From assembly GCF_001467615.1 (NCBI RefSeq), contig NZ_LNYA01000018.1, forward strand, positions 1 through 64,000: a DNA stretch of 64,000 bases, written 5' to 3'. This DNA is from Legionella erythra (GTDB taxonomy: Bacteria; Pseudomonadota; Gammaproteobacteria; Legionellales; Legionellaceae). The notes under the pieces were generated by a model. It saw only the letters and a list, made by a program, of their open reading frames with translations, was not told the DNA's origin and did no database searches. The stretch's first letter is position 1, and each line of letters opens with the position of its first letter. The translations under genes and the position numbers were made by a program. This document shows, piece after piece, positions 7,702 to 16,742 of the stretch.

Positions 7702-10179
7702 TTAAGACATGGTGTGAAGGCGGGTGGAACGATTATATTGTGTTCTTTGTACAGCGATGTTAAGTATGACAGTGACAGTGGCCGTAGCGAGCGGCACGCA
7801 AAGAACCATGGTCCAAGGGATAGAGAACGGAATATCCAGCAGCGTTGAGGCTAGGTAACCATTAATGGCTATCGCCGCCACACTCGCTAAAAACCCTGCA
7901 TAAGCACCAATAATCCAGGCCTCGCTGCTGCGTATCCAAAGCAGAGCGTAACGGCTCATGCCTAACATTTTAAGAATATGTGTTTCCTGCTGCTTGCTGC
8001 CGCTGAATGACAGAATAGCGAGGGCTGCGACCACCAGTCCTGCCAATAAGGCGAAAAAAGTAATCAAGGTGATGGCGTTGCCGGCACTGGTGATAATGGC
8101 TTGTATACGATTAAGCGTATTGGCTATATCAATGAGGCTGACGTTGGGAAATTGCCTCACCAGCTTAATAAGAGCCGACTGCTGTTCAGGCGAAACATAC
8201 AGGCTGGTAATCAGGGTATGGGGAAATTCTTTCAACAAATCGGGTTTAAACAGCATAAAAAAATTGGGCTTGAATGTAGTCCAATCCACTTTGCGTAAAC
8301 TGCGGATTTCAACTTCAAGCTGGTTATCGCTTATCTGAAAGGTGAGATGATCGCCAGTTTTTAACCCCAGTCGGTTAGCCAGGCCCAGTTCGACGGAGAC
8401 CCAGGGTTTATCCGGGTTTGAGGCCCAGCGGCCGGCTGTTATTTCATTGCCATCGGGTAGTTGTCGTGTCCAGGATAAATTGAGTTCCCGCTGCAGGGCA
8501 TTGATGTTTTTAGTATCTTCGCCAAATACCTGTTTTACCGGCTGGCGGTTAATGGCAATTAACCGCCCACGCACGACAGGATAAAAGTCGGCTGCCTCAA
8601 CCCCTTCCTGCTGAAGAAGCAGGCGAAGATCGGGCAGTTGGGACGGTTCGACATTGATAAGGAAATAATTCGCGGTATTAGCCGGCAATTGTTGCCGCCA
8701 ATTGGCCAGTAAATCGTGCTTAAGCAGAAACAGGGATAAAATAGCGGTGAGGGCAAGGCCAATGCCCACAACCTGCAGGGCACTGTCTTCGAGGTTGCGT
8801 GCAATGTTATTCAAACCAAAACGCCAATTCAGAGGAATAGTCCGTTGACCTTTCACCAGACTAAAAATTAACCATAGGCTGGCAATGACCACGCCGACAT
8901 AAGCGACGCACCCTATCAATACAGCCGCGGTGATGCTGAAGGATTGGGTATAGAGGTAAGCAAGCAGAGCGAGCAGCAATAAGGCCAGACCATACGTTAA
9001 GTAAGCGCTGTTTTGCCCAATATGATGTTGCTCGCGAAAAATGGCGATGGCAGTCACTTGACGCAATGCCCAGATATTGCCCAAAGAAAAACAGAACAGC
9101 AAAAGCATGCCGCTCACCAGACTAAAGACAAAAGGCATTGCGTGAATTTGCGGTTTGATATCGGGTAATAAGCCACCTAACCATTGCACCAGTACAGGTT
9201 GCAATGCATAGCCTATGAGCCCCCCTGTCAGGCTGGCCAAAAAACCAAGCAGGCTTAATCCCGTGAAATAAACAGTAATCACCTGCTTTTCGGAGGCACC
9301 GAAACAACGCAACAGGGCTACCTGTTTTAACTGACGCTGGCAATACCTTAACGATGCCATGCTGATTGCCACTCCGGCTAAAACCAGACTCATTAATGTG
9401 CCCAGATGCAGGTAATTTAATGTGCGGTCAATGGTGCGGCTGACGGTGGGCGTGCTGCTCTGGCTATCCAGCCATTGTTGTTGATCGGTGAGTTGCTTTT
9501 GTAAATAACCGTGCAATTGCGCAAGCGAATCGGGGTTGCCCTTCAGCAGCCAGCTGTAAAGAAGATTACTCCCAGGTTTGATGACCTGGGTTTTATAGAG
9601 ATCAGCCTGATTCATCAAAATGCGGGGCGAAAAAGAGAACCAGTCACCCATTTGGCCGGGTTCCTGGCGGATAATGCCGGTTAACCGGAATGAGGCCGCC
9701 CCAATGTGAATGGTTTCACCCAGTGTGAGGTTAAGCAAGGGTAAAAGCCGGGGACTGAGCCAAACCTCACCTGGGGGCGGCGCATGCGCCGCGTGGCCTT
9801 CGGCATCATCTATCCTAAAGGCTATTTTTAAGGAACCACGCAAAGGATAAAGGGGGGAGATGGCAGTAATCTGTGCGAGCTGCAACTGTTCCTCGTGTTC
9901 TGCCATGCTTAAAAAGGTTAGATTAACGGTTTGTGTGAGGTTTCGAGTATTGGCTTCTTTAATCCACAAGGGGTCAATGGGCGCTTGGCTGGTGACGACT
10001 GCATCTGCGCCAAGCAGACTGGCAGCCCCCTGTTGTAATTGCAGATTGACAGCATAGGTAAAATGATTGAGCGCGCTGACGCAGGCGACGGCAATGACCA
10101 GCGCCATGAACAACAGGGTTAGTTCGCCGCTTCGCCAGTCGCGGACTAAGGCTTTGATGGCCAAGGGTAATTTCAGCAT
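7702..10179 (-). CDS. ybbP: ABC transporter permease YbbP (FtsX-like, large periplasmic domains)
   Basis: 825 residues, the usual size for YbbP. Inner-membrane subunit of an ABC exporter-type complex with YbbA. An N-terminal membrane segment (LTLLFMALVIAVACVSAL) is followed by a large extracytoplasmic domain, a three-helix FtsX block around residues 250-375, further helices, a second periplasmic domain, and a final FtsX block near 690-815. The ATG at 10179 was chosen because it overlaps the ybbA stop (ATGCTGA) and matches the conserved N-terminus; an upstream in-frame ATG at 10206 lies inside ybbA. Gene order ybbA-ybbP divergent from tesA is as in E. coli. Confidence 0.92.
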   Translation of the reverse strand: MLKLPLAIKALVRDWRSGELTLLFMALVIAVACVSALNHFTYAVNLQLQQGAASLLGADAVVTSQAPIDPLWIKEANTRNLTQTVNLTFLSMAEHEEQLQLAQITAISPLYPLRGSLKIAFRIDDAEGHAAHAPPPGEVWLSPRLLPLLNLTLGETIHIGAASFRLTGIIRQEPGQMGDWFSFSPRILMNQADLYKTQVIKPGSNLLYSWLLKGNPDSLAQLHGYLQKQLTDQQQWLDSQSSTPTVSRTIDRTLNYLHLGTLMSLVLAGVAISMASLRYCQRQLKQVALLRCFGASEKQVITVYFTGLSLLGFLASLTGGLIGYALQPVLVQWLGGLLPDIKPQIHAMPFVFSLVSGMLLLFCFSLGNIWALRQVTAIAIFREQHHIGQNSAYLTYGLALLLLALLAYLYTQSFSITAAVLIGCVAYVGVVIASLWLIFSLVKGQRTIPLNWRFGLNNIARNLEDSALQVVGIGLALTAILSLFLLKHDLLANWRQQLPANTANYFLINVEPSQLPDLRLLLQQEGVEAADFYPVVRGRLIAINRQPVKQVFGEDTKNINALQRELNLSWTRQLPDGNEITAGRWASNPDKPWVSVELGLANRLGLKTGDHLTFQISDNQLEVEIRSLRKVDWTTFKPNFFMLFKPDLLKEFPHTLITSLYVSPEQQSALIKLVRQFPNVSLIDIANTLNRIQAIITSAGNAITLITFFALLAGLVVAALAILSFSGSKQQETHILKMLGMSRYALLWIRSSEAWIIGAYAGFLASVAAIAINGYLASTLLDIPFSIPWTMVLCVPLATATVTVILNIAVQRTQYNRSTRLHTMS

Positions 10180-10853
10180 TGCAGTTGCCCATCCACCAGC
10201 GGCCAATGCAACTCACAACGCGCCGCCAGTGTTTCATCGTGCGTGACAATCACCAAGGTCGTTTGATGCGACTGATTCAGGTCAAATAACAGATCGATGA
10301 TGGTACGGCCCGTCTGTTTATCCAGGTTGCCTGTTGGTTCGTCTGCGAACAGGATGCGCGGAGCAATCGTAAACGCACGGGCAATAGCGACCCGTTGTTG
10401 TTCTCCGCCTGACAATTGCGTGGGGTAGTGGTTGGCACGCTGGCTTAAGCCGACTTTTGCCAACCAGCCCATGGCTACTGGCCAGGGATCATCGTATTGG
10501 CGATTAATTTCAAGGGGCAACAGCACGTTTTCAAGGGCTGTCAGGTTAGGCAGTAAATGGAAGGATTGAAAAATAAAACCAATATGACGGGCACGGAGTT
10601 GGGCACGTTGGTCCTCATCCGCTATAGTTATATCCTGAGTGCCGTAATAAATGTGTCCAGAGGTTGGTAAATCAAGCCCTGCCATTAAATTAAGCAGAGT
10701 TGTTTTCCCAGAGCCAGATGCACCGGTGATGGCGATGGTTGCACCTGCCTTGATTACCAGATTGATATCTTTCAAAATAGACAATATTTGATCACCACTC
10801 GGCACGGTAAAATAGACATTTTTTAATTCAATTAACGGATCGGGAGGCGACAT
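10173..10853 (-). CDS. ybbA: ABC transporter ATP-binding protein YbbA
   Basis: 226 residues. ATPase partner of YbbP in the LolD/MacB-like class. Walker A is GASGSGKTT, the signature is LSGGEQQRVAIARA, Walker B is ILFADEPTGNLD, and the switch is VIVTHD. The start at 10853 is supported by AGAGGG upstream and by the conserved MSPPDPLIELKNV beginning; a longer ATG at 10895 would run 44 bp into tesA. The start codon shares its CATG tetranucleotide with the divergent tesA start. The stop overlaps the ybbP start by 7 bp. Confidence 0.93.
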   Translation of the reverse strand: MSPPDPLIELKNVYFTVPSGDQILSILKDINLVIKAGATIAITGASGSGKTTLLNLMAGLDLPTSGHIYYGTQDITIADEDQRAQLRARHIGFIFQSFHLLPNLTALENVLLPLEINRQYDDPWPVAMGWLAKVGLSQRANHYPTQLSGGEQQRVAIARAFTIAPRILFADEPTGNLDKQTGRTIIDLLFDLNQSHQTTLVIVTHDETLAARCELHWPLVDGQLQC

Positions 10854-11457
10854 GAACCCTCTGCGCGCAGGTTTTATTCTCTTTGCATTGATCATAGCAC
10901 CCCTTCATGCAAAGAACATTGTGATTCTTGGGGATAGCTTAAGCGCGGGCTACGGCATGGATGTTCAAAAAGGCTGGGTTGCGCTGCTGGGAGAAAAGCT
11001 CAGGCAGGTTAATCAATCCTATCGGGTGATCAACCTCAGTACCAGCGGTGATACAACCAGTAATGGTTTGCGAAAGTTAGCGCCGGCATTGCAAAAATAT
11101 CAACCAGAGGTCATTATTATCGCGTTGGGGGCTAATGACGGATTGCGTGGCCTACCCGTTAGGCAGATGAAGGAAAATCTTGAAAAAATGGTGATTGCCA
11201 GTCAGAAAACCGGCGCTAAAGTCATTGTGCTCGCGACGTTGCTGCCGCCTAATTACGGCTCACGTTACCTTGATCAATTTAACAAGGCCTATGCTGAATT
11301 GGCAAAAACCTACGGGATCATTTTAGTTCCCATGTTTCTTGACGGCGTGGCTGGTGACAGTGAATTGATGCAAAAAGACGGTCTTCATCCTAACGAACAG
11401 GCGCAACCGCAGATTCTGGATAATGTATGGCCGCATTTAAAATCCGTGTTGAAATAA
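10852..11457 (+). CDS. tesA: Periplasmic thioesterase/lysophospholipase TesA (SGNH hydrolase)
   Basis: 201 residues with a signal peptide ending after LHA (residue 20). SGNH-hydrolase blocks are complete: GDSLSAGYG with the nucleophile S29, the oxyanion glycine in TSGDTTSNG, GAND with N95, and DGLHP with D176 and H179. Expected to hydrolyse acyl esters and thioesters in the periplasm. GGGAGG lies 7 bp before the ATG. Divergent from ybbA-ybbP with no intergenic space, so each promoter must lie inside the opposite gene. A hairpin follows the stop. Confidence 0.95.
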   Translation: MNPLRAGFILFALIIAPLHAKNIVILGDSLSAGYGMDVQKGWVALLGEKLRQVNQSYRVINLSTSGDTTSNGLRKLAPALQKYQPEVIIIALGANDGLRGLPVRQMKENLEKMVIASQKTGAKVIVLATLLPPNYGSRYLDQFNKAYAELAKTYGIILVPMFLDGVAGDSELMQKDGLHPNEQAQPQILDNVWPHLKSVLK

Positions 11458-11464
11458 TGAAAAT

Positions 11465-11483
11465 CAGGCAAGGTTTTTGCCTG
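11465..11483 (+). terminator. Hairpin after tesA
   Basis: CAGGCAA and TTGCCTG form a perfect 7 bp stem with a 5-base loop, 8 bp after the tesA stop; the downstream stretch is T-rich rather than a clean T run. Confidence 0.5.
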
Positions 11484-11567
11484 TAAATGATGTTTTATTG
11501 TTTAGTTAAGGCAAACTCGAAGGCATGATGGCTGCTGACTACAAGATTAATGAGAAAGGGGGAGGTT

Positions 11568-12542
11568 ATGAATAAATTGAAGTGCACGCTCGCGGCTTGT
11601 TGGTTGCTGCTTTTTGCGCCCTCGGCAATAGCGAATCAGCAAAATTGGCAATCCTGGGTTGCTGAAGTGCGTAAGCAGGCCTTGGGTGAGGGTATTTCAG
11701 CTGAATTATTTGATGAGGCCTTTGCCGACATCCGCGAACCCAGCCGGCAGGTTAAAAGCCTGGCGCGCTCCCAGCCGGAACATCGCTTAACGTTCACCAA
11801 ATATTTAAATACCCGCGCGGACAATTACCGGATTGCTATGGGTAAAAAGAACTACAGCAAAAACAAGGCTATTCTGGATGAAGTGGCCGCCCATTTTGGC
11901 GTTGATCCCTGCTTTATTGTATCGTTCTGGGGTATGGAAACCAGTTATGGAACTTACATGGGTAATTTCCCAGTGATCAAGTCTCTGGCGACCTTGGCTT
12001 ATGATTCCAACCGGCCGGATTTTTTCCGCAAGCAACTCTTTTTAGCCCTGCATATTGTCAATGACGGGCATGTCTCGTTGCGTCATTTCAAGGGCGAGTG
12101 GGCAGGTGCTTCAGGCCAGCCGCAATTTTTGCCGTCAAGCTGGGTTGAATACGCAGTGGATTATGATGGGGATGGCCGTAAAGACATTTGGGAAAGTAAA
12201 CCCGATGTGTTTGCATCAATTGCCAATTACATGAAAAAAAATGGCTGGCAAACAGGCCAACCCTGGGCTATCCGTGTGAAATTACCGGCCAGGTTTGATT
12301 ATACGCTGGAAGGTAAAACCATTGTTAAACCCGTCAGTGAGTGGAATGCCCTCGGTGTTCGCACAGAAAAAGGTGAGCCTTTGCCTTATCAGGATTTGGA
12401 AGCCAGCATTGTGCAACCGCATGGCGGTCCGGTCTTTTTGGCGTTTCCTAACTACAAAATGATTTTGCGCTACAATAATTCTATCTACTATGCCGGCGCG
12501 ATTGGCTACATGGCCGATAAAATCTGTAATCGTGTGCAGTAG
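11568..12542 (+). CDS. mltB: Lytic murein transglycosylase, MltB type
   Basis: 324 residues. Cleaves glycan strands of peptidoglycan to form 1,6-anhydro ends. A signal peptide ends near SAIA (residue 22). The SLT_2 catalytic domain has the catalytic Glu in FWGMETSYGTYMG, then GASGQPQFLPSSW and YDGDGRKDIW. The ATG at 11568 is preceded by GGGGGAGG; the in-frame ATG at 11550 lies upstream of that ribosome site. E. coli MltB is a lipoprotein, whereas here no lipobox stands at the end of the hydrophobic core, so a soluble periplasmic form is likely. Confidence 0.9.
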   Translation: MNKLKCTLAACWLLLFAPSAIANQQNWQSWVAEVRKQALGEGISAELFDEAFADIREPSRQVKSLARSQPEHRLTFTKYLNTRADNYRIAMGKKNYSKNKAILDEVAAHFGVDPCFIVSFWGMETSYGTYMGNFPVIKSLATLAYDSNRPDFFRKQLFLALHIVNDGHVSLRHFKGEWAGASGQPQFLPSSWVEYAVDYDGDGRKDIWESKPDVFASIANYMKKNGWQTGQPWAIRVKLPARFDYTLEGKTIVKPVSEWNALGVRTEKGEPLPYQDLEASIVQPHGGPVFLAFPNYKMILRYNNSIYYAGAIGYMADKICNRVQ

Positions 12543-12553
12543 CATGGCCTGCA

Positions 12554-12581
12554 AACCGCACCGACAGCAGCCGGTGCGGTT
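12554..12581 (+). terminator. GC-rich hairpin between mltB and msrBA
   Basis: AACCGCACCG pairs perfectly with CGGTGCGGTT around an 8-base loop. There is no T run, so it may slow or process the transcript rather than terminate it fully. Confidence 0.5.
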
Positions 12582-12602
12582 CTTACGCTCTAAGGAGGCT
12601 TT

Positions 12603-13475
12603 GTGACCCATTTTCTTGATAAAACCGCAAGTTTAACGCCTCTTGCCCGCCGTGTGATCTGCGATAAAGCCACCGAATACCCCCACACAGGGCAATATAT
12701 TCAACCTGTTGGCCGGGGCAGCTATCTCTGCCGGCGCTGCGGGTTGGCCCTGTTTCGAGGCGACAGTCAATTTCATTCCGGTTGTGGATGGCCGAGCTTC
12801 GATGATGATATCGTGCAAGCAGTCAAACAGGTTCCCGATGCGGATGGACAACGCACTGAAATTTTGTGTGAGCGCTGCCAGGCTCATTTGGGTCATGTGT
12901 TTGTCGGCGAGCAGTTTACTGCCAAAAATCTGCGTCATTGCGTTAATTCTGTGGCCCTGGATTATGTAGCGGACAGTGAGGTGCTGGATACGGAAGAAGC
13001 CATTGTCGCCGGCGGGTGCTTTTGGGGCGTTGACCATTTTCTGCGCCTTTTGCCAGGCGTGCTGAATGTGGAGGTGGGGTATACTGGCGGGCACGTGCCT
13101 GAGCCAAGCTATGAACAGGTGTGTCAGGGCAATACCGGGCATTATGAGGCGGCGCGCGTGGTTTATGATAAAAGTAAACTGGATTATGGGGCGGTCATCA
13201 AGCGCTTTTTTGAAATTCATGACCCCACCCAACGAACCGGGCAGGGCCCCGATTTGGGACAGCAATACCACAGCGCGGTGTTTTACTATAATGACGAGCA
13301 AAAAGCCACGATCGCGGATTTAATCCAGCAATTACGTCAACGCGGTTACGATGTGGCTACTCGTCTGTTGGAAGTCCGCCCTTTCTGGCCTGCGGAAGCC
13401 TACCATCAGGATTATTATGCCAAACACAGCAAGGCACCCTATTGCCACCGACCAGAACTGCGGTTTGGTGACTAG
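12603..13475 (+). CDS. Bifunctional methionine sulfoxide reductase MsrB-MsrA
   Basis: 290 residues; one chain repairing both sulfoxide epimers of methionine. Residues 1-122 are MsrB: zinc cysteines C43/C46 and C89/C92, GCGWPSF, and catalytic C113 in RHCVNSVALDY. Residues about 132-285 are MsrA, with catalytic C139 in GGCFWG, then GYTGG, DPTQ and QYHSAVF. The order is B then A, the reverse of the MsrA-MsrB fusions of Neisseria and Helicobacter. The start is GTG with AAGGAGG upstream. No signal peptide, so it is cytoplasmic. The stop overlaps the convergent gene by 4 bp. Confidence 0.95.
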   Translation: MTHFLDKTASLTPLARRVICDKATEYPHTGQYIQPVGRGSYLCRRCGLALFRGDSQFHSGCGWPSFDDDIVQAVKQVPDADGQRTEILCERCQAHLGHVFVGEQFTAKNLRHCVNSVALDYVADSEVLDTEEAIVAGGCFWGVDHFLRLLPGVLNVEVGYTGGHVPEPSYEQVCQGNTGHYEAARVVYDKSKLDYGAVIKRFFEIHDPTQRTGQGPDLGQQYHSAVFYYNDEQKATIADLIQQLRQRGYDVATRLLEVRPFWPAEAYHQDYYAKHSKAPYCHRPELRFGD

Positions 13476-14395
13476 CCAAAAGCCCGTGCTGGTTGCCCAC
13501 TATACAGTTGATTATTGCCTTTCTCTGACGCCTCGATTTCTGGGCGTAAGTATTTTGCCAGATGGGTATTAGGAAAACGTTTTAAAAATTGCACCGCGTA
13601 ATTAAACCGCTTCGTGTCAGAGAGTTGGCTATTGTCAAGCAGGTCAATGGCTTGCAGGCTGGCATCACTTGAAAAGAAAGTATTCAATCCAAAACGCCCT
13701 GACAGCCCGCCCCAGCGCGATGATTTATAAGCCCTATACTGCTTAATCACCTCGTTTACCTGGCCTATGGTCAGTTTGGGAGCGGCTGCTTCGCTATTGT
13801 AAAAAGAATGCCGAAGGGTCTTAGCCCGCAGTTCTTGGCCGCTTTGGGGGGTGCAGATGAATTTATGGGCCGGCTCATCGGCCTGTTTCGTTTTAAGTTC
13901 TGACAAGTGACCGGGATAATAATCAATACGAATATGGCCCTGATGATATTGTTCGTATTTACGTAAGGAATTACGAAAGGCTGAGGCCAGGCTTTCTGCC
14001 TGTTTGCCGGCATCAAAGAAAAACAGCTTGATACGCAAGCGGTTTTTTGAGTCAGGATTAAACGATTGGAGTAAGCCGTCCTTGACTAAGTCATCGGCAA
14101 TCTGCGGCACAAGAATGGTATCTTTTTTATGAGTCAGGCGCAGATGACTGGAGACACTGGGATGATGCCTGGCAGTCTCACTGTCAATGGTAGTGAATGG
14201 TGGAGCACCCGGCGTGCCATGTAACCAGACGCCTACTTTGGCTGAGTCAGGCAATGCGGGTAACTTCTCCCCTTGATAACACAGAATGACGTTTTTATTC
14301 TTTTGTTTCTCAAGCGCTACCCATTGCTTTACTGCTTCCTGCTGATCAAGGGGGAGTTTTTTCCTTGAGATTGGAATGTAAAGGTAATAAGTCAT
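13472..14395 (-). CDS. Unrecognised protein, possible effector
   Basis: 307 residues; no family assigned. It begins MTYYLYIPISRKKLP and has an N-terminal part with alternating beta and helix (KNVILCYQGEK, KVGVWLHGTPGAP, KLFFFDAG). A separate helical C-terminal part runs from about residue 195 (LTIGQVNEVIKQYRAYKSSRW to NTHLAKYLRPEIE) and looks like a compact accessory domain. No signal peptide or membrane segment. The ATG at 14395 has AAAGG upstream; an ATG at 14446 would add a Phe/Tyr-rich stretch without a ribosome site. The same two-part layout is common among Legionella effectors, but nothing here proves secretion. Confidence 0.65.
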   Translation of the reverse strand: MTYYLYIPISRKKLPLDQQEAVKQWVALEKQKNKNVILCYQGEKLPALPDSAKVGVWLHGTPGAPPFTTIDSETARHHPSVSSHLRLTHKKDTILVPQIADDLVKDGLLQSFNPDSKNRLRIKLFFFDAGKQAESLASAFRNSLRKYEQYHQGHIRIDYYPGHLSELKTKQADEPAHKFICTPQSGQELRAKTLRHSFYNSEAAAPKLTIGQVNEVIKQYRAYKSSRWGGLSGRFGLNTFFSSDASLQAIDLLDNSQLSDTKRFNYAVQFLKRFPNTHLAKYLRPEIEASEKGNNQLYSGQPARAFG

Positions 14396-14527
14396 GGCAG
14401 AAAACCTTTGAAAGTAACAATTGAGTAAAGATTTGTAAAAAATCATACTTAAAAAAAAGAGAAATGTAAATAATTATTTCTTTTTGATTTGTCGATGAAC
14501 AAAAATGCGTGTGTGGTCAATCGATTA

Positions 14528-15574
14528 TCATTCAAGGTTATGTGAAGCTTCATCTTCATAGAAATAAATGCAGTTGCGCCCGGTGCGTTTACCTTTCAAC
14601 AGGGCAATTTCCGCATTCATTAACACTTTTTCTGGTCGGATGGATTGCGGATCAAAGCAGGTATAACCAATGGTGACACTAAAATCCACTTTATGCTGCG
14701 GTGTTTCCACAATGATTAAGGAGAGGTTATGCTGAATTCTGTCGACAACGGTGCGAATATTGGCGGTGTTGTCGGTATGAATCAAGATGATGAAATCGCA
14801 AAAATCGCTGCGGGCAATGGTGTCCTCGGCGCGGCAGGTGCGCATTAAGGTTTTTGATATTTTTCTAAGCAGGTCATCGCCAATTTCAAACCCATCGTGT
14901 TCATTAATGGCTTTCAAGCCATCAATGTCCACGGAAACGAGGCCAAAACCTTTTTTGGTTTGGAGACTTTCAGACAACTGATAAGCCACGATTTTCTTAA
15001 AACCGGCAAAATTCCAGGCTCGGGTTTTTTGATCAGTGTAATCCAGGCGCTGATCGTAAGTCATTTCATCCAAAAGCATTTTTTGGGCTTTGGAGAGACG
15101 GCAATTGTTAATTTCAGCTTCGGCCAGCTTAATGATGTCATTGAGATTACTCAAATCGGTCAGGCAAAAGGTTCTTGGCTTATTGTCGAGCAACACAATA
15201 GCCCCTATTTTTTTTCGTTTTTTGCTATAAATCGGGCAACTGACATAAAAACGGATTTCGGCTCCTTCAAGAATCAACGGGGTTTTTATAAAACGCTCAT
15301 CGTTATGAGTATCTTCAACAATCAGGATGTCGTCGTTAATGTATTGGGTAAAAAGCGATAAGTCCCTGTTTTTACTAAACACTTCTGAAAAGTTGATTAA
15401 ATTGAATTTCTGCCGTTTTTCATCAAACAGGCTGATGGCGACAATGGGCACATCAAACATGCGTTTGCCTAAGGCGACTAAGCGGGTCAGGCTTTCTTCG
15501 ATCGGCGTGTCAATGATCTTGCTCAATTGTTGCGTAATAATGTGGATATCCGAGGAAAGCGCTTTCTGCCCCAT
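14528..15574 (-). CDS. GAF-GGDEF protein with degenerate active site
   Basis: 348 residues. Residues about 10-145 are a GAF sensor domain (PIVAISLFDEKRQKFNLI, FYVSCPIYSKKRKKIGAIVLLD). Residues about 165-345 are a GGDEF domain with the substrate-binding VDIDGLKAINEHDGFEIGDDLL region. The signature itself reads RSDFCDF where RxGGDEF is expected, so both glycines and the catalytic acid are lost; the protein probably does not make cyclic-di-GMP and may be a sensor or nucleotide-binding relay. The ATG at 15574 follows AAGGA; in-frame starts at 15622 and 15655 lack one. Single gene, divergent from the ParB-like gene. Confidence 0.88.
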   Translation of the reverse strand: MGQKALSSDIHIITQQLSKIIDTPIEESLTRLVALGKRMFDVPIVAISLFDEKRQKFNLINFSEVFSKNRDLSLFTQYINDDILIVEDTHNDERFIKTPLILEGAEIRFYVSCPIYSKKRKKIGAIVLLDNKPRTFCLTDLSNLNDIIKLAEAEINNCRLSKAQKMLLDEMTYDQRLDYTDQKTRAWNFAGFKKIVAYQLSESLQTKKGFGLVSVDIDGLKAINEHDGFEIGDDLLRKISKTLMRTCRAEDTIARSDFCDFIILIHTDNTANIRTVVDRIQHNLSLIIVETPQHKVDFSVTIGYTCFDPQSIRPEKVLMNAEIALLKGKRTGRNCIYFYEDEASHNLE

Positions 15575-15845
15575 GATGAATCCTTGTTCGGCCTGACTAC
15601 TATCAACTATAGCACGCACCATAGAGTATGCTGGGTAAATCTTCTTATAAGTCAACCGATTGGCGTAGGGGAAGACGATATTTTTAGGGGCTGACAGGCA
15701 TTCCTGAGCAATTTGGTGTAAAATTTAATAAATTTGTATAAATTTATGTCTTCAGCCGTCCTTAAAGACGTAGATTAAAGTTATGGGTTTAAAAGCCCGA
15801 TATAAAACACGTGGATACGGTTAGCCCAAGGTTGGAGAAAAGGTT
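15575..15845. other. Divergent intergenic region, 271 bp
   Basis: AT-rich, particularly at 15711-15750, where TTGGTG at 15713-15718 and TATAAA at 15737-15742 (18 bp spacing) could form a promoter for the ParB-like gene. No repeats, RNA gene or further coding potential were seen. Confidence 0.4.
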
Positions 15846-16742
15846 ATGCAAAGTTATTCTTTATCTGAAATTCTATGTGAGCGCATGCAGAATGCAGAAG
15901 AGGAGCTTGGTTTCGTTGAACGCATTATCCAACTGAATTGCAATGAAATCGACACATGGGAATTCAGGGACCGCAAAGCCTTTGAAATTGGCAATATTGA
16001 AGAACTGGCCTTCAGCATCAAACACAAGGGGCAGTGTCAGCCTATCGTTGTTGTGCGCGCTTCTGATGAATTTCGCCCCAAAAGCGACCCGAGTGCTAAA
16101 TACATTGTCATTGCCGGGTATCGTCGCTGGTCAGCCTGTAAACTTTACAATATCCCGGTGAAAGCCGTGCTTAAGGATTTAACCTTTAATCAGGCGATTT
16201 CAGTGCTGGTGTCTGAAAATGAAAAGGAGAATGTATCGGACTATTCCAAAGGCATGTTTTACACCACGCTTTTATGCACCGAAAAAATTACCCAGGAACA
16301 GTTAAGCGACAAGCTGGGATTAAGTTCCTCGGTCTTGAGTAATTACCTGGCTTTTGCTCAGGTTCCTCATGAAATCTGGAATGCAGTGGGTGATTTATCC
16401 CATGTCTCTGCTAAAACGGCTTCCGTTATCCGCGCCATTGCTAAAAAAGGTACGATCTACATTGAGGTTTTGTGTGAAATCGGCGATAAGATAGCCAAAG
16501 GATTTGGGGAAAAACGGATCAAAGAAGCAGTAGAAGAGCAATTGGATAAAAAATTAAAGCGGGCGCCGATTGATAAATTTAATAATCATCGCTTTAACTA
16601 CCGGGGTAAACAATTGATGACCTTGCATCGCGGCACCATCAAGTTGAGCAACACCCTGGTTCAGCACGAACATTATGATGATCTCGTGGCTAATCTTGAA
16701 AAATTGCTGGCTGATTTTGCTGATTTTTATATCAACAAATAA
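15846..16742 (+). CDS. Orphan ParB-like protein
   Basis: 298 residues. Residues about 25-125 match the ParB N-terminal CTPase/nuclease-like fold (INLNCNEID-type start, IEELAFSIKHKGQCQPIVV, YIVIAGYRRWSACKL). A helix-turn-helix follows (ITQEQLSDKLGLSSSVLSNYLAFA) and then a long basic and helical C-terminus. The canonical GERR motif is GYRR here, which removes a glutamate expected for CTP handling in true chromosomal ParB. There is no parA beside it, and a standard parB with GERRWRA lies at 35554. It may be a nucleoid or regulatory DNA-binding protein. GGAG and AAAGG precede the ATG. Confidence 0.82.
   Translation: MQSYSLSEILCERMQNAEEELGFVERIIQLNCNEIDTWEFRDRKAFEIGNIEELAFSIKHKGQCQPIVVVRASDEFRPKSDPSAKYIVIAGYRRWSACKLYNIPVKAVLKDLTFNQAISVLVSENEKENVSDYSKGMFYTTLLCTEKITQEQLSDKLGLSSSVLSNYLAFAQVPHEIWNAVGDLSHVSAKTASVIRAIAKKGTIYIEVLCEIGDKIAKGFGEKRIKEAVEEQLDKKLKRAPIDKFNNHRFNYRGKQLMTLHRGTIKLSNTLVQHEHYDDLVANLEKLLADFADFYINK

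Noticed and set aside
11589-11601. Lipobox LAAC in the MltB-type protein
   Set aside because: It lies before the hydrophobic core (residues 8-11), whereas a lipobox cysteine must follow it; a signal peptidase I site fits better.
12633-13301. Long open frame of 222 codons opposite msrBA
   Set aside because: It lies fully inside a confidently identified gene, has no ribosome site and reads as unstructured sequence.
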